This document shows, piece by piece, positions 1 to 13,278 of a stretch of DNA of 64,000 nt. This DNA is from Magicicada septendecula. Taxonomy: Eukaryota; Arthropoda; Insecta; Hemiptera; Cicadidae. Every line of letters begins with the position of its first letter. Position 1 is the stretch's first letter. The stretch is from NCBI GenBank assembly GCA_034769895.1, contig CM068370.1, positions 40,071,844 through 40,135,843 on the forward strand, written 5' to 3'. Position numbers and translations under genes: made by a program. The notes below the pieces were generated by a model. The model ran no database searches and was not told the origin of the DNA. It saw only the letters and a program-made list of their open reading frames with translations.

Positions 1-3000
1 CGCCGCTGACGTCACGCACTGCCACTCTGTTAAGATTGTTTGTTGTCGGTCGGTTATACACACAAAAGGTTGTGTGGCTACGCAATACTGCTGGCGCTAC
101 CAGCCAGCTGTGTGTCTGTACATTTCTGCTTTTGGAGGTTACTTGGCTGGAGCGAAACGTTGATTCGCTCTCATTTCTGTTTCATCCTCCAAGCTGTTCA
201 TCTGGTCTCGGCTGGCGGCGAACTTCTAACCAGGACTTCCGTACCTATCACTATGATAGGCTAAATAAAGCGTGCTCCAGGTGCTCAACCAAGGACGAGA
301 TGGGTGTCAGGGGCGAACGAACATCTGTTCCCCCTAATAGCAGAGACGATCTTTAGCCACAATGCCGTCAGTCGAGGACTTTTCGATGCTAAGCTGAACC
401 AAGAACTTTTCCAACGCTAAGCTGCACCAGGGACGGGTGATATGACTGTGACATCACTGATCCTCGCCTATACGAACTAAGTACACCGGACTATCCAGGT
501 GGGAAAATTCTGTTTATCTATTTCTCTCTCTCTACAACTTGTGAATGCACAGAAGCCGCCAGAAGCTCACTCGTGAAGTTCTGAAAATTAGACTCTAGCA
601 CAAACTCTCATGTTCAATTATGTGTGATCATCATGTTATTGCATGTGTGAACATTACCACAGTACACCTAATGAAGTATCTTATAACTGTATAATGTGTA
701 AGAAGTTACACACATACACACACATCCGCAGTTTACTGTAAGATCTAACTTTCATCTAATTAAGACCATTAGGGAGTTAATTATCTCGTGCTATCAAGTC
801 ATCTGGTCATGGCAGAGTTTAATAACGTAGCTGGGGGTTGTCTGATGCTGTTGATGAGAAACGATTTTCTTTCACACACATACTTAATGCTTAATGATTA
901 AGCTAAGGGTTCGCTTGGCTGTTTGAGTTTCGGGGCGGTAACTTACATTCTCTGGTGTGAACTATGCTTGTGAATATACTGGCAAATCTATGCTTAGGAG
1001 CTGAGATATTCCATTTTACGTTGTTATTTATATTTGTACCTAGCTATACATATTAGGCTTCATTTATTTACTGTAGTGGGAATCGGTTTATGTGGAGGTT
1101 AGTGTTGAAATGAGGGATGTTTTGTTATTCATGTCGTATATGTGTTTGTGTGTGTAATTTTACTATATATATATATATTTTTGGGGAATATGTAACTGAT
1201 TTAAAACAAGAGAATAACCATACATGTGCTCGCTGAGACAACAGGCTAGCCTAATTGATATTATACAACACTGATAGATTAGTATTGCTTAATGAATGAG
1301 ATTATTACCAACTTTGACTCATACATGATCAGGCAGAAATTTTGCAATTAGTAATATCAATTCATTTACTTGGTGACATTATGGATTAATGGAAATACCT
1401 AGATATATATAATTCTGCCTTAAATGGTGTGCTCACACAATTACGGACTTGTTATTTATGTAAAATCTTACAGGTCGAATAAAGCACACGCTTGTTGGTT
1501 AAAAGAGTTTTTCATTTGCAAGTCCTGTCATTCACCTGGGGGGACATGTCTGTAATTGTATCTGGGCCTTGCACACTTTTGCTTCCTCTAGGTTTCTCTT
1601 TACCTAGTTCTAAATATGATGTCTCTCCCCTTTTACAAAAAAAAACTTAATAAAAATAAAATTAAATAAAATTCAAAAAAAAATTTACAAAACTTAGAAA
1701 ATAAAGGGGTACGCTCAAATGTTAGTTCAGAGCGTGGTTTTTGTGATTCTGGATGGATAGTAGGTATGATTTCTGCCTTATTTTCTCTGTTGAACTTGAG
1801 AAATTTTAGAATCTGGGGACTTATATTTATTTTCTTAAATGAAACTTAGTGTGACTACAGACATGTCAGCTGGTGTTAGGACTTGCAAATTACTTCAAAT
1901 TATTTCTGATTAGAATCCAAGTGTTGTAAGAAAACTTAATGATAGTGTAATAAATTAACAGAATGAACAACCAGAGAAAAAGAGCACATTTTATAAAATG
2001 AATAGGGGGTTAATGAAGTTAAAATAATTTAATATGTGTTAGTGTTTAAGTGATTATTTTGTGATGTTGAGTGCGAGATGAATTTTGAAAAGGGGTTATG
2101 AGAATGTGATTAATTTTTTAATGAATGTGTGCTGATTGGTTGCACTTGCACATACCCTGGAGCTCATACGGAGTCTGGACATGATGAGGGCCGTCGGTAC
2201 TTGTTGAGTTTGATTATGACTTGTCTTTTGGATTAGACAACGTGTTTGGGTAGCACCCCAGTTATATGGTAATTGTTTATTGAGGGCGTTGCGGTATCGT
2301 ATTTTGAATGCGGTTATGGTCCGACCAAGGGCATGGATGTGATACTTTATATTTTCGATTATATCGAATTTTATGTGCACTTTGTGTGTTGTAGTTAGTG
2401 AGTTAGTTTGATTGTTTTGTGTTGTGTTTTCTTCCGGAAATTTTGCATGGCTGCTTCTCTGCTTTTATGACACCCATCTCGTCGTATCGCTAGAGTATTC
2501 TGGAGCCACTTGAATGATCAAGTTCTTCCTTATGTGTTGGTGTTAAATTGTTGTCTGTGATGTATGTTGTAAATTGTAAAATTCTGGTGGACACTGAGCG
2601 AATTTAAGTAGTAAGAGGGGCGTTCCAAATGAAGAAGGAATTCAGATGAAGTTGAGTTAGGATTTTTTTTGGGGGACCTTGTTTTTTGAAACGGGAATTT
2701 TAACGCCGACTGCACTAAAGACAATAGATGTTAGAAAGAATAAATTGAATATTAAACCGGAATCGATGCAATAGTTTTGAACAGTGATACAAACTGATCC
2801 GAAAGATAACCTTTGGCCAACTGATAGCCGCAGCTGTAACACTATTTCAAGCCTTGCTGCCTGCTTATCTGATAGATTGTGTATCGCTATATCCGGCTAA
2901 ATTCAAAGACCAGTTTATTTGTTTTCTGTCTGATCAGCTGTTCGAGTGATATAAAATGTAGGTCAGTTTTTCAATATGGATTAGTGTTTGGCCCGAACCA

Positions 3001-6000
3001 TGCCGCATTCCGGGTTGATGTCCCCAGGGTTGTTTGGGCGTCGGTCGTATGGCTGAGTGTTGGCTGTCCGCAGAGAAGTTACCCCCTCCTTAGGTAAAGA
3101 GATAACTATTATAAAGTGGAGATTGGGAGATTGATGTTCGCGTGCCCTCAATGCGGTCTTCTCGCCCTTGCTAATCGGGTCCGTCCGCCCTAGTGTAGGG
3201 ATGTGGGCCAGTCGTGTGTCAAGGATTGATAATGCCTTGTTTTGCTGCACACGGCTGGTCGGTCCACGAGCTGGACGGTTGTAGAAATGGTACTCCCATA
3301 TCAAGGTTGTAGCACCTTGTTAGCCTTCGGGCGTGAATATGTGAGTACCAGGAGGGTTAGGTGGTGGTCACCGGTGATGGTGACGTGTTGGGGCGGTCCC
3401 GAGAGTTTGGCATGGAGGAGAGGACGCGCGTGGGGGATGGTCGCAGTGTGGAGGAGATTTTCAGTCCTGGAAAGGAATATTGTGTTAGTGGTCCTGGGTC
3501 TCAGTTGTTGATTTGGGAGGCCTTGGTGGTCAGTACTCACAGCTGGCGCCTGCGATTCTTCTCTTTCTCCTGTTCTTTTCTGTCTCTTATATCTGCATGC
3601 GGACCAGGGCCCGGCGAGCATGCAGGACTCACACTTACACCTTCTCTTTCAGACACACATTCACTGACTCACACCTCTTCCTTCTGCTTTTTCGTTTTCC
3701 TGTGTTACTGAACTCACCAAGAGCGGTTTTAGAGTCTGAGATTTTCCAGGTTTCCCGCAGCCGTCGTGCTTGAGGACTTGTTTGTTTTGGGTCAACCATG
3801 TTGCCCTTTTGGGGTGAGGGTGTGCCGAACTGGCTTCGGCAACGTATTAGATTATTAGTATTTTAAAAACGAGCGCCGCTGACGTCACGCACTGCCACTC
3901 TGTTAAGATTGTTTGTTGTCGGTCGGTTATACACACAAAAGGTTGTGTGGCTACGCAATACTGCTGGCGCTGCCAGCCAGCTGTGTGTCTGTACATTTCT
4001 GCTTTTGGAGGTTACTTGGCTGGAGCGAAACGTTGATTCGCTCTCATTTCTGTTTCATCCTCCAAGCTGTTCATCTGGTCTCGGCTGGCGGCGAACTTCT
4101 AACCAGGACTTCCGTACCTATCACTATGATAGGCTAAATAAAGCGTGCTCCAGGTGCTCAACCAAGGACGAGATGGGTGTCAGGGGCGAACGAACATCTG
4201 TTCCCCCTAATAGCAGAGACGATCTTTAGCCACAATGCCGTCAGTCGAGGACTTTTCGATGCTAAGCTGAACCAAGAACTTTTCCAACGCTAAGCTGCAC
4301 CAGGGACGGGTGATATGACTGTGACATCACTGATCCTCGCCTATACGAACTAAGTACACCGGACTATCCAGGTGGGAAAATTCTGTTTATCTATTTCTCT
4401 CTCTCTACAACTTGTGAATGCACAGAAGCCGCCAGAAGCTCACTCGTGAAGTTCTGAAAATTAGACTCTAGCACAAACTCTCATGTTCAATTATGTGTGA
4501 TCATCATGTTATTGCATGTGTGAACATTACCACAGTACACCTAATGAAGTATCTTATAACTGTATAATGTGTAAGAAGTTACACACATACACACACATCC
4601 GCAGTTTACTGTAAGATCTAACTTTCATCTAATTAAGACCATTAGGGAGTTAATTATCTCGTGCTATCAAGTCATCTGGTCATGGCAGAGTTTAATAACG
4701 TAGCTGGGGGTTGTCTGATGCTGTTGATGAGAAACGATTTTCTTTCATACACATACTTAATGCTTAATGATTAAGCTAAGGGTTCGCTTGGCTGTTTGAG
4801 TTTCGGGGCGGTAACTTACATTCTCTGGTGTGAACTATGCTTGTGAATATACTGGCAAATCTATGCTTAGGAGCTGAGATATTCCATTTTACGTTGTTAT
4901 TTATATTTGTACCTAGCTATACATATTAGGCTTCATTTATTTACTGTAGTGGGAATCGGTTTATGTGGAGGTTAGTGTTGAAATGAGGGATGTTTTGTTA
5001 TTCATGTCGTATATGTGTTTGTGTGTGTAATTTTACTATATATATATATATTTTTGGGGAATATGTAACTGATTTAAAACAAGAGAATAACCATACATGT
5101 GCTCGCTGAGACAACAGGCTAGCCTAATTGATATTATACAACACTGATAGATTAGTATTGCTTAATGAATGAGATTATTTCCAACTTTGACTCATACATG
5201 ATCAGGCAGAAATTTTGCAATTAGTAATATCAATTCATTTACTTGGTGACATTATGGATTAATGGAAATGCCTAGATATATATAATTCTGCCTTAAATGG
5301 TGTGCTCACACAATTACGGACTTGTTATTTATGTAAAATCTTACAGGTCGAATAAAGCACACGCTTGTTGGTTAAAAGAGTTTTTCATTTGCAAGTCCTG
5401 TCATTCACCTGGGGGGACATGTCTGTAATTGTATCTGGGCCTTGCACACTTTTGCTTCCTCTAGGTTTCTCTTTACCTAGTTCTAAATATGATGTCTCTC
5501 CCCTTTTACAAAAAAAAACTTAATAAAAATAAAATTAAATAAAATTCAAAAAAAAATTTACAAAACTTAGAAAATAAAGGGGTACGCTCAAATGTTAGTT
5601 CAGAGCGTGGTTTTTATGATTCTGGATGGATAGTAGGTATGATTTCTGCCTTATTTTCTCTGTTGAACTTGAGAAATTTTAGAATCTGGGGACTTATATT
5701 TATTTTCTTAAATGAAACTTAGTGTGACTACAGACATGTCAGCTGGTGTTAGGACTTGCAAATTACTTCAAATTATTTCTGATTAGAATCCAAGTGTTGT
5801 AAGAAAACTTAATGATAGTGTAATAAATTAACAGAATGAACAACCAGAGAAAAAGAGCACATTTTATAAAATGAATAGGGGGTTAATGAAGTTAAAATAA
5901 TTTAATATGTGTTAGTGTTTAAGTGATTATTTTGTGATGTTGAGTGCGAGATGAATTTTGAAAAGGGGTTATGAGAATGTGATTAATTTTTTAATGAATG

Positions 6001-9000
6001 TGTGCTGATTGGTTGCACTTGCACATACCCTGGAGCTCATACGGAGTCTGGACATGATGAGGGCCGTCGGTACTTGTTGAGTTTGATTATGACTTGTCTT
6101 TTGGATTAGACAACGTGTTTGGGTAGCACCCCAGTTATATGGTAATTGTTTATTGAGGGCGTTGCGGTATCGTATTTTGAATGCGGTTATGGTCCGACCA
6201 AGGGCATGGATGTGATACTTTATATTTTCGATTATATCGAATTTTATGTGTACTTTGTGTGTTGTAGTTAGTGAGTTAGTTTGATTGTTTTGTGTTGTGT
6301 TTTCTTCCGGAAATTTTGCATGGCTGCTTCTCTGCTTTTATGACACCCATCTCGTCGTATCGCTAGAGTATTCTGGAGCCACTTGAATGATCAAGTTCTT
6401 CCTTATGTGTTGGTGTTAAATTGTTGTCTGTGATGTATGTTGTAAATTGTAAAATTCTGGTGGACACTGAGCGAATTTAAGTAGTAAGAGGGGCGTTCCA
6501 AATGAAGAAGGAATTCAGATGAAGTTGAGTTAGGATTTTTTTTGGGGGACCTTGTTTTTTGAAACGGGAATTTTAACGCCGACTGCACTAAAGACAATAG
6601 ATGTTAGAAAGAATAAATTGAATATTAAACCGGAATCGATGCAATAGTTTTGAACAGTGATACAAACTGATCCGAAAGATAACCTTTGGCCAACTGATAG
6701 CCGCAGCTGTAACACTATTTCAAGCCTTGCTGCCTGCTTATCTGATAGATTGTGTATCGCTATATCCGGCTAAATTCAAAGACCAGTTTATTTGTTTTCT
6801 GTCTGATCAGCTGTTTGAGTGATATAAAATGTAGGTCAGTTTTTCAATATGGATTAGTGTTTGGCCCGAACCATGCCGCATTCCGGGTTGATGTCCCCAG
6901 GGTTGTTTGGGCGTCGGTCGTATGGCTGAGTGTTGGCTGTCCGCAGAGAAGTTACCCCCTCCTTAGGTAAAGAGATAACTATTATAAAGTGGAGATTGGG
7001 AGATTGATGTTCGCGTGCCCTCAATGCGGTCTTCTCGCCCTTGCTAATCGGGTCCGTCCGCCCTAGTGTAGGGATGTGGGCCAGTCGTGTGTCAAGGATT
7101 GATAATGCCTTGTCTTGCTGCACACGGCTGGTCGGTCCACGAGCTGGACGGTTGTAGAAATGGTACTCCCATATCAAGGTTGTAGCACCTTGTTAGCCTT
7201 CGGGCGTGAATATGTGAGTACCAGGAGGGTTAGGTGGTGGTCACCGGTGATGGTGACGTGTTGGGGCGGTCCCGAGAGTTTGGCATGGAGGAGAGGACGC
7301 GCGTGCGGGATGGTCGCAGTGTGGAGGAGATTTTCAGTCCTGGAAAGGAATATTGTGTTAGTGGTCCTGGGTCTCAGTTGTTGATTTGGGAGGCCTTGGT
7401 GGTCAGTACTCACAGCTGGCGCCTGCGATTCTTCTCTTTCTCCTGTTCTTTTCTGTCTCTTATATCTGCATGCGGACCAGGGCCCGGCGAGCATGCAGGA
7501 CTCACACTTACACCTTCTCTTTCAGACACACATTCACTGACTCACACCTCTTCCTTCTGCTTTTTCGTTTTCCTGTGTTACTGAACTCACCAAGAGCGGT
7601 TTTAGAGTCTGAGATTTTCCAGGTTTCCCGCAGCCGTCGTGCTTGAGGACTTGTTTGTTTTGGGTCAACCATGTTGCCCTTTTGGGGTGAGGGTGTGCCG
7701 AACTGGCTTCGGCAACGTATTAGATTATTAGTATTTTAAAAACGAGCGCCGCTGACGTCACGCACTGCCACTCTGTTAAGATTGTTTGTTGTCGGTCGGT
7801 TATACACACAAAAGGTTGTGTGGCTACGCAATACTGCTGGCGCTGCCAGCCAGCTGTGTGTCTGTACATTTCTGCTTTTGGAGGTTACTTGGCTGGAGCG
7901 AAACGTTGATTCGCTCTCATTTCTGTTTCATCCTCCAAGCTGTTCATCTGGTCTCGGCTGGCGGCGAACTTCTAACCAGGACTTCCGTACCTATCACTAT
8001 GATAGGCTAAATAAAGCGTGCTCCAGGTGCTCAACCAAGGACGAGATGGGTGTCAGGGGCGAACGAACATCTGTTCCCCCTAATAGCAGAGACGATCTTT
8101 AGCCACAATGCCGTCAGTCGAGGACTTTTCGATGCTAAGCTGAACCAAGAACTTTTCCAACGCTAAGCTGCACCAGGGACGGGTGATATGACTGTGACAT
8201 CACTGATCCTCGCCTATACGAACTAAGTACACCGGACTATCCAGGTGGGAAAATTCTGTTTATCTATTTCTCTCTCTCTACAACTTGTGAATGCACAGAA
8301 GCCGCCAGAAGCTCACTCGTGAAGTTCTGAAAATTAGACTCTAGCACAAACTCTCATGTTCAATTATGTGTGATCATCATGTTATTGCATGTGTGAACAT
8401 TACCACAGTACACCTAATGAAGTATCTTATAACTGTATAATGTGTAAGAAGTTACACACATACACACACATCCGCAGTTTACTGTAAGATCTAACTTTCA
8501 TCTAATTAAGACCATTAGGGAGTTAATTATCTCGTGCTATCAAGTCATCTGGTCATGGCAGAGTTTAATAACGTAGCTGGGGGTTGTCTGATGCTGTTGA
8601 TGAGAAACGATTTTCTTTCACACACATACTTAATGCTTAATGATTAAGCTAAGGGTTCGCTTGGCTGTTTGAGTTTCGGGGCGGTAACTTACATTCTCTG
8701 GTGTGAACTATGCTTGTGAATATACTGGCAAATCTATGCTTAGGAGCTGAGATATTCCATTTTACGTTGTTATTTATATTTGTACCTAGCTATACATATT
8801 AGGCTTCATTTATTTACTGTAGTGGGAATCGGTTTATGTGGAGGTTAGTGTTGAAATGAGGGATGTTTTGTTATTCATGTCGTATATGTGTTTGTGTGTG
8901 TAATTTTACTATATATATATATATATTTTTGGGGAATATGTAACTGATTTAAAACAAGAGAATAACCATACATGTGCTCGCTGAGACAACAGGCTAGCCT

Positions 9001-9458
9001 AATTGATATTATACAACACTGATAGATTAGTATTGCTTAATGAATGAGATTATTACCAACTTTGACTCATACATGATCAGGCAGAAATTTTGCAATTAGT
9101 AATATCAATTCATTTACTTGGTGACATTATGGATTAATGGAAATACCTAGATATATATAATTCTGCCTTAAATGGTGTGCTCACACAATTACGGACTTGT
9201 TATTTATGTAAAATCTTACAGGTCGAATAAAGCACACGCTTGTTGGTTAAAAGAGTTTTTCATTTGCAAGTCCTGTCATTCACCTGGGGGGACATGTCTG
9301 TAATTGTATCTGGGCCTTGCACACTTTTGCTTCCTCTAGGTTTCTCTTTACCTAGTTCTAAATATGATGTCTCTCCCCTTTTACAAAAAAAAACTTAATA
9401 AAAATAAAATTAAATAAAATTCAAAAAAAAATTTACAAAACTTAGAAAATAAAGGGGG
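1..9458. repeat. Tandem array of a 3,873-bp satellite-like unit (2.44 copies)
   Basis: The same sequence starts at 1, 3874 and 7747, an exact 3,873-bp spacing. Copy 3 follows copies 1 and 2 to about 9458, then changes to unrelated sequence after a run of G. Reading copy 1 against copy 2 I find about nine substitutions (for example at 98, 875 and 2371 of the unit), so identity is roughly 99.7%. Copy 3 differs mainly by one extra TA in a TA run. Each unit has a more GC-rich block (about 2980-3870 joined to the first 450 bp of the next unit) and an AT-rich remainder. Many short ORFs overlap on both strands in the GC-rich block; none resembles a known protein and none dominates, so I treat the unit as non-coding. 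No transposon ends, rRNA or snRNA were recognised. The array enters from outside the window. Confidence 0.95.
3880..3887. promoter_or_regulatory. Palindromic CRE-like site, once per satellite unit
   Basis: The octamer TGACGTCA, the consensus CREB/ATF palindrome, sits seven bases into each unit (7-14, 3880-3887, 7753-7760), at the edge of the GC-rich block. It could be a promoter element for transcription of the array, but no TATA box or initiator was recognised nearby, so a chance occurrence is possible. Confidence 0.25.
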
Positions 9459-10599
9459 GGTTTCAGTCTATATCTAAAATTTTGTTTGTTTCTATTTAGA
9501 ATTTCCAAGTATAAATTGTATTATTTTGCGTATAATGGGAAGTTAAATGGATTGAAATTGTTTGTAATAGAGTAACGAAAGTAATTGACAGTGTTGAGAA
9601 AAAGATGGAATACCTTAATTTGATTTAACTTAATAAAAATACTATTTTGTGAAAAAATTGAGTAAGTTATTTACAAAAATCAACCATTTCTGCTCTCTCA
9701 AAACTCGCTTAAACGAACTCTGGACCGGGTAAGTAAAATTTCACAGTTGGTAGTATTGCAAGATGGCATCTGAAAATAGACACACAACTGAGTTTTTGTA
9801 AACAAACGAAAGTAAATTAAAAGTGTAAGTTGTAAATTAACAGTACAGCTTTGATCTGCACCAACCACTTTAAAAATTCGTGAAATAATCGTTCGCCTCA
9901 TGCAGGCCTCCGCGTATGCTAAATTCAACAACCAGAATATCTCTGTAAAGTTTTAACCTAGTTTTGCTACAAAATTTCATACACACACGTTATTCTTCGA
10001 GGTCTTTCTTAATCACTTTGTCACTAATCCGACGGCCAGATTGCACATGTCACCACTCAATCAGATATACCTCGAAGACTAATACTGATAGTGGAACAGA
10101 ATAAATGGCAGTTTGTTATCAAAAACTATCTCTAGGTGTGTGCAAATTCGCAATGCGTTGTTTTTGCAGGTTGATGTGTTATCCAAAAAGTTCGGTCTTT
10201 TTTATAACACACCTCGTATGTTTTGTAGACACTTTATATGAAATAAAAACTACTCTTTTGTAGTCATAACATAAAATAAGACTATTTTTGGGTTTGTCAT
10301 GTTTAAAATCTATAAAAACTCTGAAAATCTGCACATTATGCATTGTCAACAAATTTTAATTTTGCTTTTAGACTTTTAAATATCTTATGTAATAGTAACC
10401 TGATGTAATTGTTATATCTTACATAATATATGATTACAGTTTTTATTCATACAATTTTCGTTGTCTGTTTTATGAGTTGACTTTTCAGAGAGGTTCAAAC
10501 CTGCTGGAACCATGGGTAGTTCGAAAAATCTATTTGTTCAGATTTTTAAATGCAAAGTAGTACCATATAATAAAACGGTACAGTATAAAACATCATCAT
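9459..10599. other. AT-rich stretch without a recognised gene
   Basis: Single-copy-looking AT-rich DNA follows the abrupt end of the satellite. The ORFs here are short and unlike known proteins. A short tract near 10180-10215 resembles degenerate DNA-transposon end sequence, but no partner end was found. Confidence 0.5.
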
Positions 10600-11310
10600 C
10601 TTCACAACACGGCATAGGCAAGGTGCTGCCTGTTCCACCTTCAAAGATCCTCAAGCCATCTCTTACTGGGTCTATCCACATACTTGTGTTCTGTAGGTTT
10701 GTATTTCCAGACTTGTTTGGCAAGTCTGGAATCTGACATTCTTTCCAAGTGTTCTGTCCACTTTCCACGATGTTCGTAATCTTTTAATTTTCATTCAAGT
10801 TGAAAACCTGAAAACTCTTCTCTTATGGCGTCGTTCTTTATAAAGTCAAGTTTAGAACACATTTAACTCCTCATAAAAAGGCCTGTGTTTTACTGTCTTG
10901 TTTCTTGGTTGTTGTCCATATTCACACCCATAGGACAGTACAGGGACTGCCATAACTTTGTAGAACTTTAATTTTGTATCTCGACATACCTTGTTTCTAA
11001 AAATACGATTGTTTGTCCCATAGATCGTCTGGAACTTACCTAACTTAACATCAAGATCATAATTTCTATTATAGCCAATATACCTAAATAATAAAATGGC
11101 TCACCTGTTTTAGAATTAGATCATTAATCATGATTTTTGTTCTTATTTGTACCCTGCCTCGAAATGCCGTTACCTTTGTTTTTATAGTGGAGATTTTCAT
11201 ATTGTAATGTTTGCAAATCTGATGAAGCTTGAAAACAGATTTTTGTAAATCAAACTCTGTAGTCTGAAGTACGAGCAAGTCGTAAATTATAGGACAAGTA
11301 TAAAACAAAT
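10600..11310 (-). pseudogene. Decayed LINE reverse transcriptase, C-terminal part
   Basis: On the minus strand, 11308 to about 11080 encodes the stretch after the RT active site (LVLQTTEFDLQKSVFKL, then KISTIKTKVTAFRGR), typical of RTE/Jockey-type non-LTR elements. After a frame change, 11060-10900 encodes FQTIYGTNNRIFRNK and MAVPVLSYGCE, the RT thumb/connector pattern. 10790-10640 encodes WTEHLERMSDSRLAKQVWKY and a DRPSKRWLEDL ending, the usual LINE ORF2 C-terminus. Several frameshifts and stops make it a dead copy. The catalytic aspartate motif itself is lost or lies outside the copy. No endonuclease domain is present. Confidence 0.8.
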
Positions 11311-12076
11311 ATAGAACATTATATAAATTATTTGTTGGTTATCAAGTAGAACTTGTATTTGTACTTTTATTTACGTGAAAAAACGGGATTCAGGCTGTAC
11401 GCGATACTCACTAACTCAGTACTGGACAATCATTCTTTGGTATATCAGTATACGTTTCTATACCAATAAAATATAATCTTATAGTTCTTTCATATTTTAG
11501 AGTCAATATCCACATGAACACGGGACAGAAACATGTAAATGTTATGTTTATAGTGGTGACTGTGGCCTGCACACAACAAATAATAGACTTTCAGTGTAAT
11601 TCACCACTAGTTTCCACCTGCCGATACAAGTAACACTGTAGTTATTATATTTGTAAACACAAAAAATGTATTATATATGATTCAATAGTGCCTGCAGACA
11701 TAACCATATTATAGCACACAGTACAACCTTGCACACACTTGTAATAAATCAGAAAACAGTTTCAGTGCACATGGCTGATGTTTCAGTTTCAGTTTTAAAA
11801 ACTAGGCTATGATGTCCTGTACTGTTTCAGTTCTTAGTTCAATCCTTGTGTAAACAAACAGGCATGGCACATCTGAAATGCTATTTGGTGCTTGAATTAT
11901 GTAGGTGTGTCACACTGACTTAAGGAGTACAGACAGGGTACATAGAACATTGGTACTGTATAAAGACATGTAAATTGTAATAATTTGTCCTGTCCAAAGT
12001 AAAATTTGTGTGACTGTCTCAGACCGACAGTGTAATATTTTATAACACCAGTTAATGGCTTTTTTTTGTCCACCAT
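11311..12076. other. AT-rich stretch, nothing recognised
   Basis: No ORF with a recognisable product. It lies between the LINE remnant and the truncated LTR element on the minus strand; part of it may be decayed internal sequence of that element. Confidence 0.4.
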
Positions 12077-12643
12077 TTAAAAATTGCAACAAAACAAGAA
12101 TGTAAAGTTCTTTTCTGTCTTTATCATTGGTACAGTCTGTGCAGAAATTTGTTTTGGTTGTATCTTTATTAAGTGCTCAATTTCACTTTTAATTTGTTTT
12201 CTTTTGTTTGCCATTGAGTTTTCTACTGCAGATATTTTTGTTAACATAGCGTCTTCCACAGTCAAGACAGATTTTTCTACTTCAGCTATTTTATTTGACA
12301 TGGATTCTTCTACATCAGATATTCTGGTAATCTGATTATTAAGCTCACCTCGTAATTCACCTACGTCACCACGTAAGAGACCCAATTCTGCAGTAGTACG
12401 TTCTTGCATCTGCTTTTGCTCATGAATTAACGCTTTTATGTCGCCTGCTTCACGTTTACGTTCCTCTGCTTCCTGCTTACGTCGTTCCTCTGTTTCTTCC
12501 CTTTCTTGTCTTCGTTCTCCTTTGTGTTGTCTTTCTGCTCCTTCCGCCTCCTGTCTGCATTTCTCATCCTGTCGTCTTTCTGCTTCTTCCTGTGCCTGCC
12601 GCAGCAGCGTTTGGAAAGCTTCCATCATCTGACTGGCATCCAT
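12077..12643 (-). CDS. Gag-like coiled-coil protein of a truncated LTR element
   Basis: This 188-codon minus-strand ORF starts MDASQMMEAFQTLL and is followed by about 55 residues rich in Glu, Arg, Gln and Lys, then heptad-like segments to about residue 165: a long coiled coil. Such N-termini are common in Gag proteins of Ty3-type elements. No capsid domain, zinc knuckle or protease follows before the stop. The ORF begins about 90 bases downstream of an LTR terminus, the right place for gag, which is the main reason for the call. The last 15 or so residues (after KTEKNF) look like read-through into unrelated sequence. A host coiled-coil protein is less likely given the adjacent LTR. Confidence 0.6.
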   Translation of the reverse strand: MDASQMMEAFQTLLRQAQEEAERRQDEKCRQEAEGAERQHKGERRQEREETEERRKQEAEERKREAGDIKALIHEQKQMQERTTAELGLLRGDVGELRGELNNQITRISDVEESMSNKIAEVEKSVLTVEDAMLTKISAVENSMANKRKQIKSEIEHLIKIQPKQISAQTVPMIKTEKNFTFLFCCNF

Positions 12644-12732
12644 TGTTTTCCGATTAATTACGAATTACACTCGTCTTGTACAAAGTGTCCACTGTTTCCA
12701 CTATTAACGGTTCTGTCGCACTTCTGACCCAC

Positions 12733-13278
12733 TGTTACGATGGTCTACTGATCGTCGTAGGTACGGTGGAAAACAAAATACAAGACACCAATTAAGTCAC
12801 TAATCACCAGCTTTAATTTTCAAAGTTAAACAGTTCGTAATTAACAACACTGTCTCTTACAACAAATCAAATAAAAAATGTTCACACCCAATAAAATGTC
12901 AGCTAACATAAAACACAATTGTATTACAATTATACCGCCTGATTATAGAACACAACACTTCACTAATAACCACTTGAATGCACATAGTATCGCCCGACAA
13001 TAAACTCGAACCACACTGTAATATGTCGCAACTATAACTGAAACTGAACATCGTTGAGTACTGGTATTTATACCCCCCCAAAATACTAGATTATTCCATA
13101 CTGCGCATTAACAATAAAGGAAAACATTAGAGCATAATTCATTGCAGCCTTGACACAGTTCGCGCGGCTTCTGACACAGTCTAGCTAATGCGTCGAGAAT
13201 CACGTACGCCACACAGATTCAGCTGGATTCATCTGGAACATTCGATAAACACGTAGATTGTTCTGTAATGTTGTAACA
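12733..13278 (-). mobile_element. LTR of a truncated minus-strand retrotransposon
   Basis: The 546-bp segment has inverted termini TGTTAC...GTAACA. On the minus strand its 3' end is followed by GTGGGTCAGAAGTGCG, a plausible primer-binding region, and then by the Gag-like ORF. A TATA box and an initiator lie inside on the same strand. No second LTR was found, so the element is truncated on its 3' side and no target duplication can be checked. Confidence 0.7.
13042..13072 (-). promoter_or_regulatory. LTR core promoter: TATA box and initiator
   Basis: On the minus strand TATAAATA (13072-13065) is followed by TCAGTT (13047-13042), matching the arthropod initiator TCAKT. From the first T of the TATA box to the initiator A is 27 bases, normal pol II spacing. 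It would start transcription inside the LTR towards the Gag-like ORF. Confidence 0.6.

Noticed and set aside
3242..3773. Several overlapping ORFs of 86-116 codons on both strands of the satellite unit (repeated at 7115-7646)
   Set aside because: They overlap each other in several frames, none resembles a known protein, and the lack of stops follows from the GC-rich composition.
3820..3850. Resemblance of CTGGCTTCGGCAACGTATTA to the start of U6 snRNA
   Set aside because: Only a short GCTTCGGC core matches; the following conserved U6 segments are absent.
1..9458. CRISPR or other short direct-repeat array
   Set aside because: The period is 3,873 bp with no spacer structure.
12084..12727. Plus-strand Ser- and Cys-rich ORFs
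   Set aside because: Antisense of the Glu/Arg-rich coiled-coil Gag-like ORF.
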